From: Epinephelus fuscoguttatus
Lineage: Eukaryota > Chordata > Actinopteri > Perciformes > Serranidae
NCBI RefSeq assembly: GCF_011397635.1
Contig: NC_064773.1
Location: 26,399,949-26,463,948 of the forward strand
Direction of reading: 5' to 3'
DNA: 64,000 bases
Within the stretch, counting starts at the first letter, position 1, and every line of letters starts with the position of its first letter. The notes under the pieces were generated by a model. It was not told where the DNA came from. It was given only the letters and a program-made list of their open reading frames with translations, and made no database searches. The position numbers and the translations under genes were made by a program. Below are positions 1 to 13,100 of the stretch, in pieces.

Positions 1-1328
1 CCGGACTGCAAGGCTGGAAAATAAAAACACATACAAAGAAAATATTATTCGTTTTGTAGTTTGTCTTCACAGTCACTGTCAAGATTATAACTAAAACATC
101 GACATTGAGTACAAGCTGACGTCAGCTCATAACAGATTTATTTATATAGTCATCAGCTCCTGGCAAGCTACTGCAAGTGCTCACATTACATACACTGCTA
201 CATGTAGCCACATGCTAACATCAGGGAAACATGTAATCTTGGTTGCAGATGTTAATTTCTCCCAGATTTCTAATAACATTCCTGCTGGAACATGTGTGGT
301 GGTGTTCAGAAGCTTTTATTGGTGATTTTTAATGGCAGAAAGTGCTGCTATATTTCACAACTTTGATCATTTCTGATCTATTTCTGAATTTATTAATGTA
401 TATTTGTACGTCAAAATGGCCCTAAGGTTTATTTTTAGTACATCCTCTCTGTATATATTTAAGGAATAGTATCCTTATTTATTTTATATCATAAATCTTT
501 GGTCTTGGTTTTTGTTCTTTGCCTCGTTGCTTATGTTTTTGGATACGTTTCTTTTACCTTTTACTTTACAAATGTAGGAATGAAAACTTGACACATTTTT
601 GGAACTGCTCCTGCTCTGTAATGTAAGCATCTGTTACTAAAAAAAAAATCTTTTGAAAAAAAAAAGAAAAAAAAAAAGAAAGTGCCGTTATACACTTTAG
701 TAGCTACGTGCAGGTACACTGCTACATGTAGCAACATGCTACATGGAAACATGTAATCTTGGTTGCTGATGTTGTAAATTTCACTCCGATTTCAGATCAT
801 ATTCCTGCTGGAACATGTCCACTTGTGAACATTTTTGGCTTACAAGCTTTTATTTAATTTTAATTTTCCACAGTAGGAATTGCCACTATTTGGTGTTACA
901 GTCATTCCCCCGGCTGCAATGACAGTGCAGAGACAAGGACATACGGAAGACCAGGAAATGCAGACGAATCAAGGTAGACTGGGCTTTTTCAGGAGGGGCT
1001 AAACGAAACAGGCGCAAAAATGGAGTGTCTCAGACAGAGGGTGAATACAGGTGTTCCAGCACAGACAGTATGAGAAAAAAAGTCTTTTTACATCTTTTAG
1101 AAGAAACCTTAAATACAAGTATAAACCTGAAAATGAGCATAATAGGTTCCCTTTAATTGGAGGCGATGTAACCCAACAAGAGCTCAAAGCACAGAAAAGT
1201 GTATTACAGACAGACTTTTTTAGCTGTGAAACCCTAAAACATTTAAACATTTGTTTTAAAATACAACTAGACAAAATCAGATTAACAGACAGTCTTGAGG
1301 TCTTCAAATAGAGACTCTCAGTCCTCAC
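1..1328. repeat. mcm10 intron made mostly of two copies of a dispersed repeat
   Basis: No exon is recognisable here. Two related segments lie in the same orientation, about 120-350 and about 700-1160. Both contain the words ACATGTAATCTTGGTTGC and CCTGCTGGAACATGT. A third copy, reversed, is in ccdc3 intron 2 (28600-28860). The second copy continues through CCCCCGGCTGCAATGACAG to a right end near CATAATAGGTTCCCTTTAA (about 1160). This looks like an old nonautonomous teleost transposon with no protein. Confidence 0.55.
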
Positions 1329-4300
1329 CCAGCCTCTTGGCCTGATTGATGTGCTGAGCTGAGCCTTTCACAAACAGCTTGTCCAAAGTCCTCTGGGCAG
1401 GTTTGTTCGGTTTGGACGTTGATCTGCAACACACAGACCTGTTAGTCAAAATGTCAGGCAGCTCAGATTCTGCCCAGTCCCACACTGTGTTCCTGGCTTT
1501 GTAAATTGCAGTATGCCTGCACAAATTGACTTCAACAGACACTGTAAAAGTGCAAATAGAATTTCAGTCATAATCCAAACTGGACACGGCGGTGACCTTG
1601 GTATGCATTATTGTCTAACATCGGCTGCAAATCTCACATTGTACATATTACTGTATTAAATATTATCTGCACTGATCAGATACTGTGCATTTAAGGGACA
1701 ATGTATAGAAAACTTGCAGTGAACCCCACATTTCCAACAATAAACAATGAGACGACAGCCTCCAACATCACTCACAATGATGCGGCACAGGCAGGTGAAG
1801 ACACACCGCCGTAGTAGAAGCCGTCCTGACACAGCCGCTCTCTCAGGCTGCCACCTTTCCCCTTCAACTTGTTGGGAGCTTTTCCAGAAAACGCAGACTG
1901 CAGCTCGGCCCTCTTGGAGCTCATCTGCTTATACTGGGCCTTGACGTGATACTGGCAATACTGGCATTCATACTGTAAACAAACACAACCACACAAAGAC
2001 AAGTCGCCTGTATTAGGATTATTAATGAAAGGAAGAAAACACAGACGTGAAATTCCCAGTATGGATTACACATGTAAGGAAATCTGAAAGCGAATGTGCA
2101 GAAATGTATGATGGGAGAAGATGGACCCACCAGGTTGACCATCTGAGAGCAGGGGTCTCCGTTCTTCTTCATGGCCTTACAGGTGCCGTAGTCCTGAGCT
2201 TCACCCATCAGCAGCACCTTCTGCGGGTGATCCACCGTCAGGCTCACCTGCACATGTTCAACACAGGGTTATATTTTCTGCAAGGGGAATCAGCTTACAG
2301 TGGTAACAAGAGATGAGCATCAAAAAACAGACAATAAATCCAGTGACATCACTTGAGGATGTTTATCAGACTTCACACTAGGGCATTAACAGAAAAGCCG
2401 ATTTGTCGACATGTTGACGTCAGTGGCACAAGTCGACACCCCCCAGGAGGAGTCGACAAGTCTGTGTTTTTTCCCTCTCTCTCTCTCTCTGTGTGCTTGT
2501 GTACGGAATGCAATCACTGCCTCTGATTGGTTTACACTGATACTTAAGCGGAGCAGACTCCGCGAGGAATGTCCACAGTCATTCGGGCTTTCATAGTCGA
2601 GCGCACTTCCGCGTTGTAGTTTCCTGTAAAAATCCCCGCGATGTGAAAAATACATGCCGAGCAGTCACTGGTGTGCGGAGCGGAGTCCACGTGGTTGTAA
2701 AATCTGCTTGCGGACGTCCGCTTTGAGTCCGCGCGGACCTCAGCAGAGTCTGTTCCGCCCGAGTATGTCCGGGCCTTGACAGACACACATCACATGTGTG
2801 GAGATACTTCACTTTCCTCCGCCGTGTCAATGTGATGACGTCATCAAATGACTTGTCGCTCGACTTCGACTTTATTGACAGATAAGTCGACCTGAAAAAA
2901 ATCGTTAATGCCCTACTTCACACAGCTCCCTCTGGAGTCACAAAAGGCTTTACACAACTTTTTTCAGATATACTGTAATACTCCCAGACATCTGCAAACA
3001 GACTGATGTGTACAATCAGTGGAGTTCCTCTTTAATGGACAAACAGTCCAAATGCCCATCTTGTCCAGAGTTTCTACCTGAACTGGCTGACAAACTGGTA
3101 CCAGCAGCTAAGTTTTACTCTGTAACACAAACATCCAGTTAACAATTAAAGAAACTTTGACAAGCTATTGAAAAGCTGCCTACAGTGCTAACTAAGCAAT
3201 TGAAAACGAAACAAAATCTAAATTTGTGTTATGAATGAGAGCTCTTTATATTACAAACATCACCTGATACAGCACGGCATGATTTACTTCATTCATAGAG
3301 TAAGTTCTGTGTCCAAACCGTGACTGCAGTGCAGATCAATTCTCCTTCCTTCTGTTTTATGAGATTAGAGGCTCTGAACTGAATGGCCCTATGTGGGTGG
3401 TAAGGATGTGTGTGTGCAGTTGGGAACAGCTTGGCTTTCCTCGCCACATTCCTCTCTTAACATCTCTGTTTGTCATGCAACGCCGACACTGGCAACCTTA
3501 CTGGCAATTTTCACCAACACCACCGATCCGTTTTCTGCTTTAATTGGCTGTCGCTTCAGTTGCCAAACCAGTCAGTGACAAAAAAATCTCGAAACCAATT
3601 AAGTTAAACATAATTAAAACAAAGTTATCACTTTCCTTCAGTGAAAAGCTGTTCATTTTCAGGAGAAATGAGCTAACACTCACACGCAATTTTCTTTCTG
3701 ACCCAGTTTTCTGTCACCTGGTTTAAACTTTGAACCCCTCTGCTCTTATGACATCTACGCAGAGTCCATCTGTTCCTAAAATCAGCTATGTTTGAGATGT
3801 TGCATGTCAGAAAATAATCTCCTGGTTGTATTATTTCTACCTTTGTCCATAATAATGTATATACTTTTATGCTTTTACGGTGACATATTGTAATTACCAT
3901 AAAATCAGCAAAATCAATTAATCTACTTCAATAATGTTGAATTCAGATTCTGGCAGATTGTAATTATGATGATGAATTTATCCACATTATGATGTGACAT
4001 CTAATTGGCAGGAGTGACTTGAGGCTCTTGACACTGACAAAACACTGATGTAAATGTAATAAACTGTAAAATGACTGCAACAACATGGAGATAATAAGGA
4101 AACACTGGTTTCTGCAGTAACGACACTTGGTTTTCTATCATACGTGCATTATACACAGGTCAAACTGTCCACTCACCCCGTCATATCCATCTTTCTGCTT
4201 CATGGGGTTCGGGTTGAGGAGTCCAATGACGGTGCCCGGCTCCGTCTTCCAGTGCTCTTTGTGGACTTCGCCGAACAGTAGCAGGGACACAAACACTTCC

Positions 4301-6420
4301 AGGTTATGGAGGTCGTTCAGCTTCCAGATGCTGAAGGTTTTGCCCTGTGGAGAGGAAGCACTCAGTCAATAATGTGACAGAACGTAGTGTTTCCAAAACA
4401 TTTTAAGATGTGCTTGATGAATCTCAGTGTTGTGTCCGATGAAACCAAATCACTTTGACTTCCCACGAGACAAGATTTGAAGCTACCAATTGAGGCAAGT
4501 CTGTTACTGAACTACACTGGCTGTAAGTCATTCCACCTTTGATTTACTGCCTCTATTCAATAAGAGATATGTCTGTATGGAACGGAAACGAAGCTATAAC
4601 GCTCACGTGAAACAACAACAACAACAGTCAACCCTTGTGCAGGGGCTTTAGCGGCTGAAAAAATCTTGGAGAAACAGCAAACATGACATTGTATGCTATG
4701 GAAAAACATTTCTGATTATTAAACAGGCAGGAGAAATCCATTTGTCCATTCCAAACTAGACTTCTGAGATGCCCGGTGTAAATGTAGACCTACACTGCTG
4801 CTGCTTTGTGGTGTGGCCTTGCTGACCAGCACAGCGAAGGTCACCCAGTCGCTGTCCTCCAGTTTCTCCCGAGCCATTCGCTCCGGCACCTGCGACAGAC
4901 GGATCAGGCGGCGGTCGGCCATCTTGCGGTCCATTTCGCTGGAGGAAATGCGTGGTTTTCTGAAATGGAAAAGATTCAGACTGAAACACTTTGTTTGTGT
5001 GTGGGAGACCCGAATTCAGGATTTAGCTGCTGATTTCGAATAAAAAGCCTGTGTGTCTATCGCCTCAGCGTCCTTACCTGAGCCGCAGTCCTGAGTATTT
5101 CTCGACACCCACATCTTTAGGAAGGGCAGGGAGAGAAGGTTTAGGCTGAGCTGCTGGTGCAGGTCTGCTCTGAGAGGCTGAAGGTGAACGCAGAGGTTTG
5201 TAAACCTTGCTGCTGCTCTCTACTGGCTGGAAGGAGCTGCCGATCTTTATCTCCACCAGTGGCCCTCTGTCTTCTAAGGAGGAAACAGTGAAAAAAATAC
5301 ACGTATATATAAATGCACAAGTAGCATTTTTGTACAAACAAAATTCTCTCAGTAACTGTGGTTTATGTAAATAAACTGCATAAGGGTGTAAGTGTTACCC
5401 GGCGATGTGCTGGCTTTGGGATTGTGAGCTACCCTGGGTTTGCGTTTGAAGGAGTCAGCATTGTTCAGCTGGTCAAAAAAGTCAGAGGACTCCTGGAGCT
5501 TCAGACCTCCTCCTGTGACTGGAGCGGATGAAGATGTTGCGGCTGTCAGAAGTCAAGGGAACAGACGCACTATCAGCTTTTGTTGCTGCTGCAGTTATGT
5601 GCACGTATTTGTGTCCTCATTAATTTATTCTGTACTTCATGTCTAAAATAAAACAGCCCAAGTGGCCATTGGACTTTAGGACTTGTAAACCTCTGTGGCT
5701 GGTGAACAACACAATGTTTACCTGCTTGTGTCTTGGTATTCTGTGTGGTAGAGGCTGGTTTGGCCTGGGTCAGTTTGGAGGTCGGCTGTCGAGGTGGTGT
5801 CGGTTTGGGGGTCATTGGTTTGGGACCAGCCGAGCTCCCTGCAGTCGTGACTGGAGTGGAAGATGATGTGGAAGCTTTCTGACTTGCTTCCAGCTGCTGC
5901 TGTAACCGCTGCATCTGCTCCTGCATGCGCCTCAGCTGTTCTGAAGGAGGAAAGCTCCATTAGTAAACATCATCAAGAAGAAGAAGAGGATTAGAGGACG
6001 GACCACAGCGGCACAAACCTTGTAAATCCTCTTTGGAGCTGTCCAGGCCCCCACAGGCTTCTCCACCACTTCCTTTTCTTTTAGTGTCTTTCTCTTCATT
6101 TTCAATGTCGTCCACATCTCCAAAGAGATCAGACAGTGCGTCCTCTGCCTTTGCATCTTGACCTTCCTCCTCAAGGCCCTCTTTGTACTCTTCCCCCTCA
6201 TCACTGTCGCCATCAAAGAGGTCGTCCAAGTCATCTGCCTTTTCCTGATTGCCTTGTTCTTCTCCGACTCCCTCGCTCTCAGCCAGTAGCGATGTCAAAA
6301 TGTCCAAACCATCCAGACCATCATCACCTGGGCAAAGGAGACATAAATTGACTTGTGTTCTGACCTATTCATAAACATGTACTTTAATGTGTTTTAAATC
6401 TCATGATACCTACTGTCCAT
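1329..6420 (-). CDS. mcm10: mcm10, replication initiation factor MCM10 (5' part; 3' half beyond left edge)
   Basis: MCM10 binds DNA and helps activate the CMG helicase and load polymerase alpha at origins in the nucleus. Ten coding exons join in phase: 6420-6414 (ATG), 6327-6019, 5940-5722, 5542-5399, 5273-5078, 4959-4794, 4344-4177, 2247-2131, 1972-1776, 1423-1329, giving 539 codons plus one base. Visible parts are an acidic N-terminus; a short coiled coil rich in Gln/Leu (about residues 106-130); a linker; the OB-fold (about 290-403, containing RLIRLSQVPERMAREKLE and GKTFSIWKLNDL); and a CCCH zinc finger across exons 8-9 (Cys426, Cys436, Cys445, His451), followed by the conserved block RLCQDGFYYGGVSS. 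All match vertebrate MCM10 closely. The last exon ends at a GT donor, so the missing roughly 300 residues, including the C-terminal zinc domain, should lie left of the window. The start codon is carried by a 7-base coding segment (M-D plus one base). Confidence 0.95.
2379..2915. mobile_element. hAT-type MITE with perfect 8-bp target duplication
   Basis: Terminal inverted repeats start TAGGGCATTAAC at 2379 and are mirrored at 2915. Both sides are flanked by the direct repeat CTTCACAC (2371-2378 and 2916-2923). An 8-bp duplication is the signature of the hAT superfamily. The 537-bp body has no transposase and contains several GTCGAC words. It sits in the mcm10 intron between the exons at 2247 and 4177. 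The rest of that intron shows nothing recognisable. Confidence 0.8.
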
Positions 6421-6465
6421 TTTAGAGATGTTACTGGTGGTGCTGATTTCAGATGACCTGACGAC
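6414..6465 (-). other. mcm10: mcm10 exon 2 with 5' UTR and start codon
   Basis: An acceptor (cttgtag, reading minus) precedes base 6465, and a donor gtaggt follows base 6414. The exon carries about 45 bases of 5' UTR and ends ATGGACA. It joins in phase to the next exon to give M-D-S-D-D-G-L-D. Choosing the nearby later GT as donor would create an immediate stop, which fixes the boundary. Confidence 0.75.
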
Positions 6466-8005
6466 CTACAAGAAGGCAGACACTTGAGATTATTCTGTGG
6501 AGTGAAGGAAAGACTAATTTGGCAGCTCTTATTAAAAAAAAAAAAAACGTAAATTGCAGACTTAAGAAAATAAGGATAGATCTGCCTGGCTGGCTGACTT
6601 TCGCTCTGGAAATACAAGAGTTAGAAATAAATTTAATGCTTTAAATATTTCACTGACAGTAAGATTTGTAGTAAAGCTGACACACAGTTAAGGAGTGTTT
6701 TTTTTTTACAGTATAATTCGGGGTCAGCTCACCTACATCACTTATCTGCCCTCTCCTACCTGCTGCTACAATTTGCCTATTTTCTATTTAATCTCATCTT
6801 GCATAATGTTGTATCAGGGCTTAATGACAGTTTCATCAGTACATTTTGTTGCACATTTGCTGTTTTATTTGCAGTTTTTCAGTTTGATGTTTTATTCAAC
6901 TGAGAATTTTTTTGGACTCTTTTTAAGTTTTCAAAGTTAAACACACAGTAGTAGAAAAGTGAAAACAGAATATCTGATCCAAAATATAGAAAATATTCAA
7001 CCAGTCAAAAATCAAAAATACTGCAATGTGAGTTGTCATACATGTATAGCAAAAGCAGGGATACGTGTGTATGTAAGCCCAACCACAAATGAAGTTCCCT
7101 AAGGGGAAAATAAAGTTCTTTTGACTTGACTTAACTTTTTTTTCCCTGGTTTTAAAGGCTGCATTACAGTAAAATGATTTTGATGAATTTTCTGAATTTA
7201 CCAGACTGTTCTAGCTGTTCTATTATTGTTTACCCACTTAGTCATTATATCCACATTACTGCTGATTATTTATCAAAAATCTCATTGTGTGAATATTTTG
7301 TGAAAGCACAAATAAATATTGATATCAAGGTATTTGGTAATATTTGATTTCCCATATATCTCTCAGTCCTACTATAATATATTGACCATTGTAAACTCCT
7401 GCCTTCAAATGACTTAAATTTGTTCAGTTAAATTACTGGTACAAGCTCTGTCTTGCTCACAGTTACAATTCAACTGTGACATGATGTCATGGCAAGTTAT
7501 CTCACATTGTGAAAGCAACATACACACAGTGTACAGTCAGAAGGGAGATCAGAGATCAGAAAGGGTTAAGATTCAGTTAGTGCCTGAAGCAGTCTGTTTA
7601 GGAGAGGCCATAACCTCGCTCATAGGCCCCCTTTAAACTGACACAGTAGAAAATTAACATGATAAACCTGTGCGGAAGTCATAAATGTCAACATCTGAGG
7701 ATATGAATGCCGCTCGTTTCCTCTGTGAATATCAAAACGTTTGTGTCTTTAAATATAGCTTTCCATTTATTTACTTATCTAACGTTACTCAAAGGTAATG
7801 AGACAGCCAACTCACCTCGGCTCCTTGTGTTACAGCTTTGTGTCCTTTGCTGACTCTGGTACAACTTTGACGGATTTTACAATGACGTCCCACCTGTCAA
7901 TATATTGTTTATTTTCCAATAAGTTTCTCTACGCAAAGCTTTGTACAAGTCACAAGTTATGTTTTATAAAAATGGCACATTAATCTTTTACTCTTTACAA
8001 CCTAC
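6466..8005. other. mcm10 5' intron, no other gene seen
   Basis: AT-rich intron between the putative noncoding exon (near 8012) and the exon carrying the start codon. The only ORFs are short and chance-like. A segment near 7080-7130 (AAATAAAGTTCTTTTGACTT) resembles the 3' tails of dispersed teleost retroelements, but it is too short to classify. Confidence 0.4.
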
Positions 8006-8011
8006 ACTCAC

Positions 8012-8060
8012 AGCGAGGGAGAAAATCTAAACTGGCGCTAAACGAAGGACCCCGCTGTGT
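8012..8060 (-). promoter_or_regulatory. mcm10: putative noncoding first exon and promoter of mcm10 with E2F-like site
   Basis: On the minus strand the stretch ends in a good donor (CGCT followed by gtgagt at 8011-8006). It contains TTTAGCGCC at 8042-8034, which fits the E2F consensus TTTSGCGC. MCM-class replication genes are classically E2F-controlled, so this is the natural place for the mcm10 transcription start, joined to the exon that begins at 6465. The exact start site and the left limit of the promoter cannot be read from sequence. The splice link is inferred. Confidence 0.5.
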
Positions 8061-8655
8061 TGTCAAAGTCCTGCTGGCTGCCCAACCATCTGCCTGACTG
8101 AAAAAAATATATTTCTGTATCGTAGGATGACGTTTCGACCAAATACAAGAACAAAATTTCTTTTAAGTAACCATAATTATGAGATAAATATATATTGAGC
8201 GATATATCTTTGCTGATATTGATTTTGTCGCTATATTTTGCCAGGGGGAACCCAGGAGTCTAAACGGTGAGGCAGCGACAGAGGCTCTGAGCTGTACCGT
8301 GTATTTCGCTGATCTGAGGAACAAATTAAAGGTTCAGGGGGTGGAGCGACTTGTGTGAAGTTATTTATCTTGTGTGCTAATTATAATACCATCATTTAAT
8401 AATAATTAATAATTTAATATTATATTATGTGTGCACAGGATTAAGAATATGACCTTTCGTGACTCTAGGGGCACCATAAACTTTTGCTTTATGCACACTA
8501 CTGGAGTTTGAATAGGTCCTATAGTTATTGGATGATGGAGTATGTTTTTGTTTGTTGAAAAATGATACAATCTTGGTTCAAAAAACAAACAAAAGAGTTG
8601 GGTAGTGAACACCACCTCTAGGAGTCACCAGTCACAAATTATCACGTTTAATATA

Positions 8656-9185
8656 GGGGTGTCAAATATACGGCCCATGGGCCAGAACTGGCCCGCTAAA
8701 GGGTCCAGTCTGGCCCACTAGATGACTTGCACACCCAGTATTGATGCACTTGTAGAGGCTAAGAGGTGCCAGGTTTCAGAAACAAGTTAAACAGTTGCCT
8801 TTATGACCAGAATACAGCTCTCTGAAAAGCGAGTAAATACTTATTGTGGTCATATTTGAAGATAGTGAACATTGTGTTAAGTATTGTCAATCAGCAGCTT
8901 AAGTAGCTTCCACTTTAGTTTGGTGTGTTGATGCCAGCATTTCTTGACAGGGGTGGAAATATATGTAAAAATGCACATGTAATGACAGTGAGAAGTAGAC
9001 TGAGTGTGGAAAAACTCAGACATGTTAAAATTGCACTTATTGTTCTTAAGACATCTCAGAATGTAAAACAAAAAAATTGGGTGGTTTTATTTATAAATTA
9101 CTATACAATGGTTCTACTGGTCTTGCCCACTTGAGAAAAAATGGTCTTTATGCAGCCCATGAACTAAAATGAGTTTGTCACCCCT
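8656..9185. mobile_element. nonautonomous hAT/Charlie-like element
   Basis: The ends are imperfect inverted repeats. The left begins AGGGGTGTCAAA and the right ends TTTGTCACCCCT, with GGCCCATGGGCC near the left end and GCAGCCCATGAACTAAAA near the right. This terminal pattern is common in hAT/Charlie-like elements. The internal 500 bases carry no transposase. No clean 8-bp duplication is visible, so the copy is old. It lies between the mcm10 promoter and the optn 3' end. Confidence 0.6.
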
Positions 9186-9438
9186 AGTCTAAAACATACA
9201 AATACACCAGTAGTATTACATTCTATTTCCAAAACAAGGCTTTAAATCATATTTTTGATCTCTACTGCACACTATAATGTTGGCACAAGTTGATATCCTT
9301 CAAGGCAGAAGGATGCCACATGCTTGTTTTTAAGACTGTAGATGCAGTATCAAGTTCAGGTCCAATTTAAAAAAAAAAACCATTCAGGTTTTCTTATATC
9401 ACAATATGTCTAAAGGCATACAGAAATTTGCAGATTAT

Positions 9439-10183
9439 TTTATTCCCATTCACAGAGGTACAGCATGGAATCAAAGGACCTTTATAATGTACACACTACA
9501 GAATCAGCGGGTGTTGTATACAGTGATAGATTGATTAACAAGTTAAATATATTACGTTCTGATTACCAGGTGTCATCTGCAGAGTCAAAATAAAATAATT
9601 CTCTTCATATTAAAGTGCCTACATGGTGCATGCTCCCACCAACACAGTCATGAGCTAAAATACCCTTTCCAAGCTAAAAATATAGAAAGAATCTCATTTT
9701 AATTTGACGAGAAAACCTTCAAAAAATAAAGCATTCAGCAACCAAATACTTGGTAAACAAACTCGACTTGTAAATGCTGAACGTACTTAATGAATGTGTG
9801 CATGACAGGCAGAAAGCACCAACTTATCAAAGGGTTCGAGCACTTTCTCTTTTCCTTTCAGCTGTTACAGTGACAAACAGACTATGTGCCAGATGACGCC
9901 CTACAACACTTTGTTCCATTCTAAATCTTCATCCTCAAATTTCACAAACTAGACACGGCCAGTAGTTTTTAGAAGTACCTTCAATACATTTTTAAATCCT
10001 GCTACTTCAATTCTACCAAAAGCAAGGTGTTCCCGTCCTAGAATGAGTGTTACTGAGTTGATCATGGAACTATGGCGGGTTTTCTCAGGGATCCGAGAAG
10101 AGGTACAGGTAAAAGCAGAGGAAGACTCAGATTAAGGTGCTAATGTAGCCGCTGTTGTTGTGGGTGCTTGTAAAGATGGAGGT
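9439..10183 (-). other. optn: probable optn 3' UTR
   Basis: This is the sequence downstream of the optn stop codon. A minus-strand AATAAA lies at 9444-9439, about 740 bases after the stop and a plausible length. No other gene is visible in the stretch. The true polyadenylation site needs transcript data. Confidence 0.35.
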
Positions 10184-13100
10184 CTAGTTGATGCAGTCCA
10201 TGATGTGGATCTGCAGAGAGTCCAGGTCCGGCAGGATCTCGTTGCACTTTGGACACGCGTGTTCAGGGATATTTCCGCCCTGCCAGTCTGCACCTACGAG
10301 ACAGAGACACTGATCACAACCTGAACATGCTGAATGTGACAAATGAACTGAGTCGTTGATCCTGCATTTCCTCCCAGACTGTGTGTTGTCACAAGTTCCA
10401 CCAAGCACACATTTTATTGGCTATACTGTCAAGATGATGAGAGTTAGATGAGAAGATTGATAGCACACTCATGACTGTAGGCTAACTATGAGGCTAGAGA
10501 CAGCAGCCGGTTAGTTTAGCATAAACACTGGAAACAGAGGAAAACAGCTTGCCTGGCTCTGTCAAAACCAGGCCCCCAGAAAATGTGCTGTGCTTCTGAG
10601 GCCATTTTTCGTAGTGGCCAAACAGTGGAATTACATCCTTTATGTGATGTCATTTGGCCCATTGACTTGCATGTTCAGTGAATACATTTTTTTGACTGTT
10701 AAAACCCCGAAAAATGGCTTCTTACACTATCAGAATTTGATTAGTTTGATCCCATAGCATTTGGAAAGTCTAGAAGAGCTGCACAATTTAATTATTTTGT
10801 TCCCACTGAAGTTAGTAGAGTGCTAAACCAGAAGTAACAGGCTCAACCGGTGGAGGTCTCTATTGCACCACCTCTATGGGCCACACATATGCCTCTTCCA
10901 CCAACTTGGAGCCAGTTCCGCTCTGGTTCCTGCACCTAAATTCCAACCACTCACTGCATTTTGACAAAAATAAATTAGTTAGGAACTCGAAAAGTTGGTT
11001 CTCAGCTGGAACCAAAACATAGCAGGTTTTTCTTGAGCCTAAGTGCACATAGTGACGACATCAGTGGGCATGTCATATTCTACAGGATGAAGACAGGATA
11101 ATTTGCCACTGCTGTCTGCTTACGTTGATGCCGCATTCTCAATTACAATGGTTCTGCTCAAACCTGGTGGAAACTTGGGCTGGTTCACTAGATAGCACCA
11201 AAGTTCCGAAAATCCAGAACAGAGCCAGTTCAAGAACCAACACTAATTTGGTGGAAAAGGGATGACAGTGCAGAAGTAGAGTCAATTATCTGGGTAATTT
11301 TATATGCGGTAGATTTTTTTGCTTCATGTGCCACTAACAACTTTCACACAAATGAACGGGGCCCTGCCTCAAATTCTGTATCCAGCTCTCTTTTTACATC
11401 TATGGTCAAAAGGAAAAACTATTTGTTTAAACTAATCATATTAGATCATGTTTTGTCAATCCACACAAAACTGAATTGCAAATTTTTTTCATGTTGAGTT
11501 AAATACTGGAAAGATTTATTGGACAGCAAGTGACTTCCTTGAGTCTTGTCTAGTGTAGAACCCTTGTCAGTAACCTCCACAGTGACAAGAAGACTCAATG
11601 CTAGGTGTTCCCCTGCTTCCAGTCTCTTTGACTAGGCTAAGCTAGTCTCGCTCACCAGACCTTTCTCAAGAAAAGAAAGGTCTGGCTGGGCCAACTCTCA
11701 CTTTAAGATTGGAGAAAAAACGCCCCGGCTGCTTGTATTTCTTTCAATCAATCACAATCGTTCTGGGCGGTGCCACAGCAACGGTGTGCTTGCAAAAATA
11801 TTGCCAGGGGGAAACAGGTTTTAGTGTAACACGCCCACAAAAATATCACCTACAGGACGCAAACCATGGCAGAAAAATGGCTACATCCCTGCAATATCAA
11901 ACACCGCAAAAGTTAGTAAAGGACGTGTTGAAAACTGCAACCGGAGGTGGTAGGGCGGGACTTCAGCAGGTGGCGCATTCCACCCAATGAGAGGCTGATC
12001 TATGCAGCGAACTTCCACCCACTCAGACTAAGGCTAAGCTAACTGTCTTCTGGCTCTAGCTTCATATTTAGCACACAGACATCATAAATCTCCTCATCTA
12101 ACTTGGCAAGAAAACAGATCAGCGTATTTTCCCAGTATGACAGGCTAATCTTTTGAGGCTCTATCAATCCAGGTAAAAGTCCTAGTGCTTGGAAGGCTCT
12201 ACTCAGGACATAAAAAAGGCATGTCTACCTCTTCCAACCAGAGTAGCACCAGCTCCTAGTGGATTTCCTCCCAGTGACACATGTCTCCTCTGCATCTCGT
12301 TCAGCGACCGCCTGCCGAGAGACAAAAGAAAAAGAGGGCTCTCAGAAAGTGCATTTCATTTAAGGTGTAAAAGCAAAGCAGACTAATCACAGGATTGTGC
12401 AGTCGTAGACGTGATGTTGGTGCAAATTCAAAATCTAAACTACGATAACCTAACTACTGTTCGTGAATTGTCAAGAAAGAGATCTTCTGCTCAATCTTTA
12501 TAAGTTGCATACATGTATGTATTTATGCAAGATTATTCAGTAGTAATGGTAACATATTCTGTGACGAATCATATTCACGTCAGGATGAGAGCATGAGACA
12601 TTTCCCCATGTGGCACGACAGTACCAAAACTGCCCGATGACTGACTTACCAGTCAGGATATATAACTTGTAGGAACCAGACTAGACTAAAAGGGAAGAAT
12701 TTGCTGTATCTTTTTCATTCCTTGGTCCAGACCACCTGAACTGAACTACAGGTGTAAAAATTGGTCTTGTGTTTGACTTCATACCTGCCAAGTGACTCCA
12801 TCTCCTCCTGCAGCTGGCTGTTCTGCTTCTTCACATACTCCAGCTGAGCAGCCAGACGCTCCCTCTCCTCATGGAGCTTCTCCCTCGCTGCTCGCTCTGC
12901 GTAAAAGTCTGAGGAGTAAACTTCAGCCTGCACGGAGAGAGAACAGCAAAAAGCATGACGACCACGTGAAACTGAAGGGAGCCATGTTGTCATGTGGGCT
13001 TCTGATACTAAGGGTCCAACTCTAGATGCAAGTGTTAACTTAACATCGACTCGTTATACTACCGCTGACCTGAGCCTGGAACACAGATATGGTCTCCAGC

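Noticed and set aside
1051-1311. 86-codon plus-strand ORF near the left edge
   Set aside because: It overlaps the end of a dispersed repeat (700-1160) and mcm10 intron sequence, with no homology recognised.
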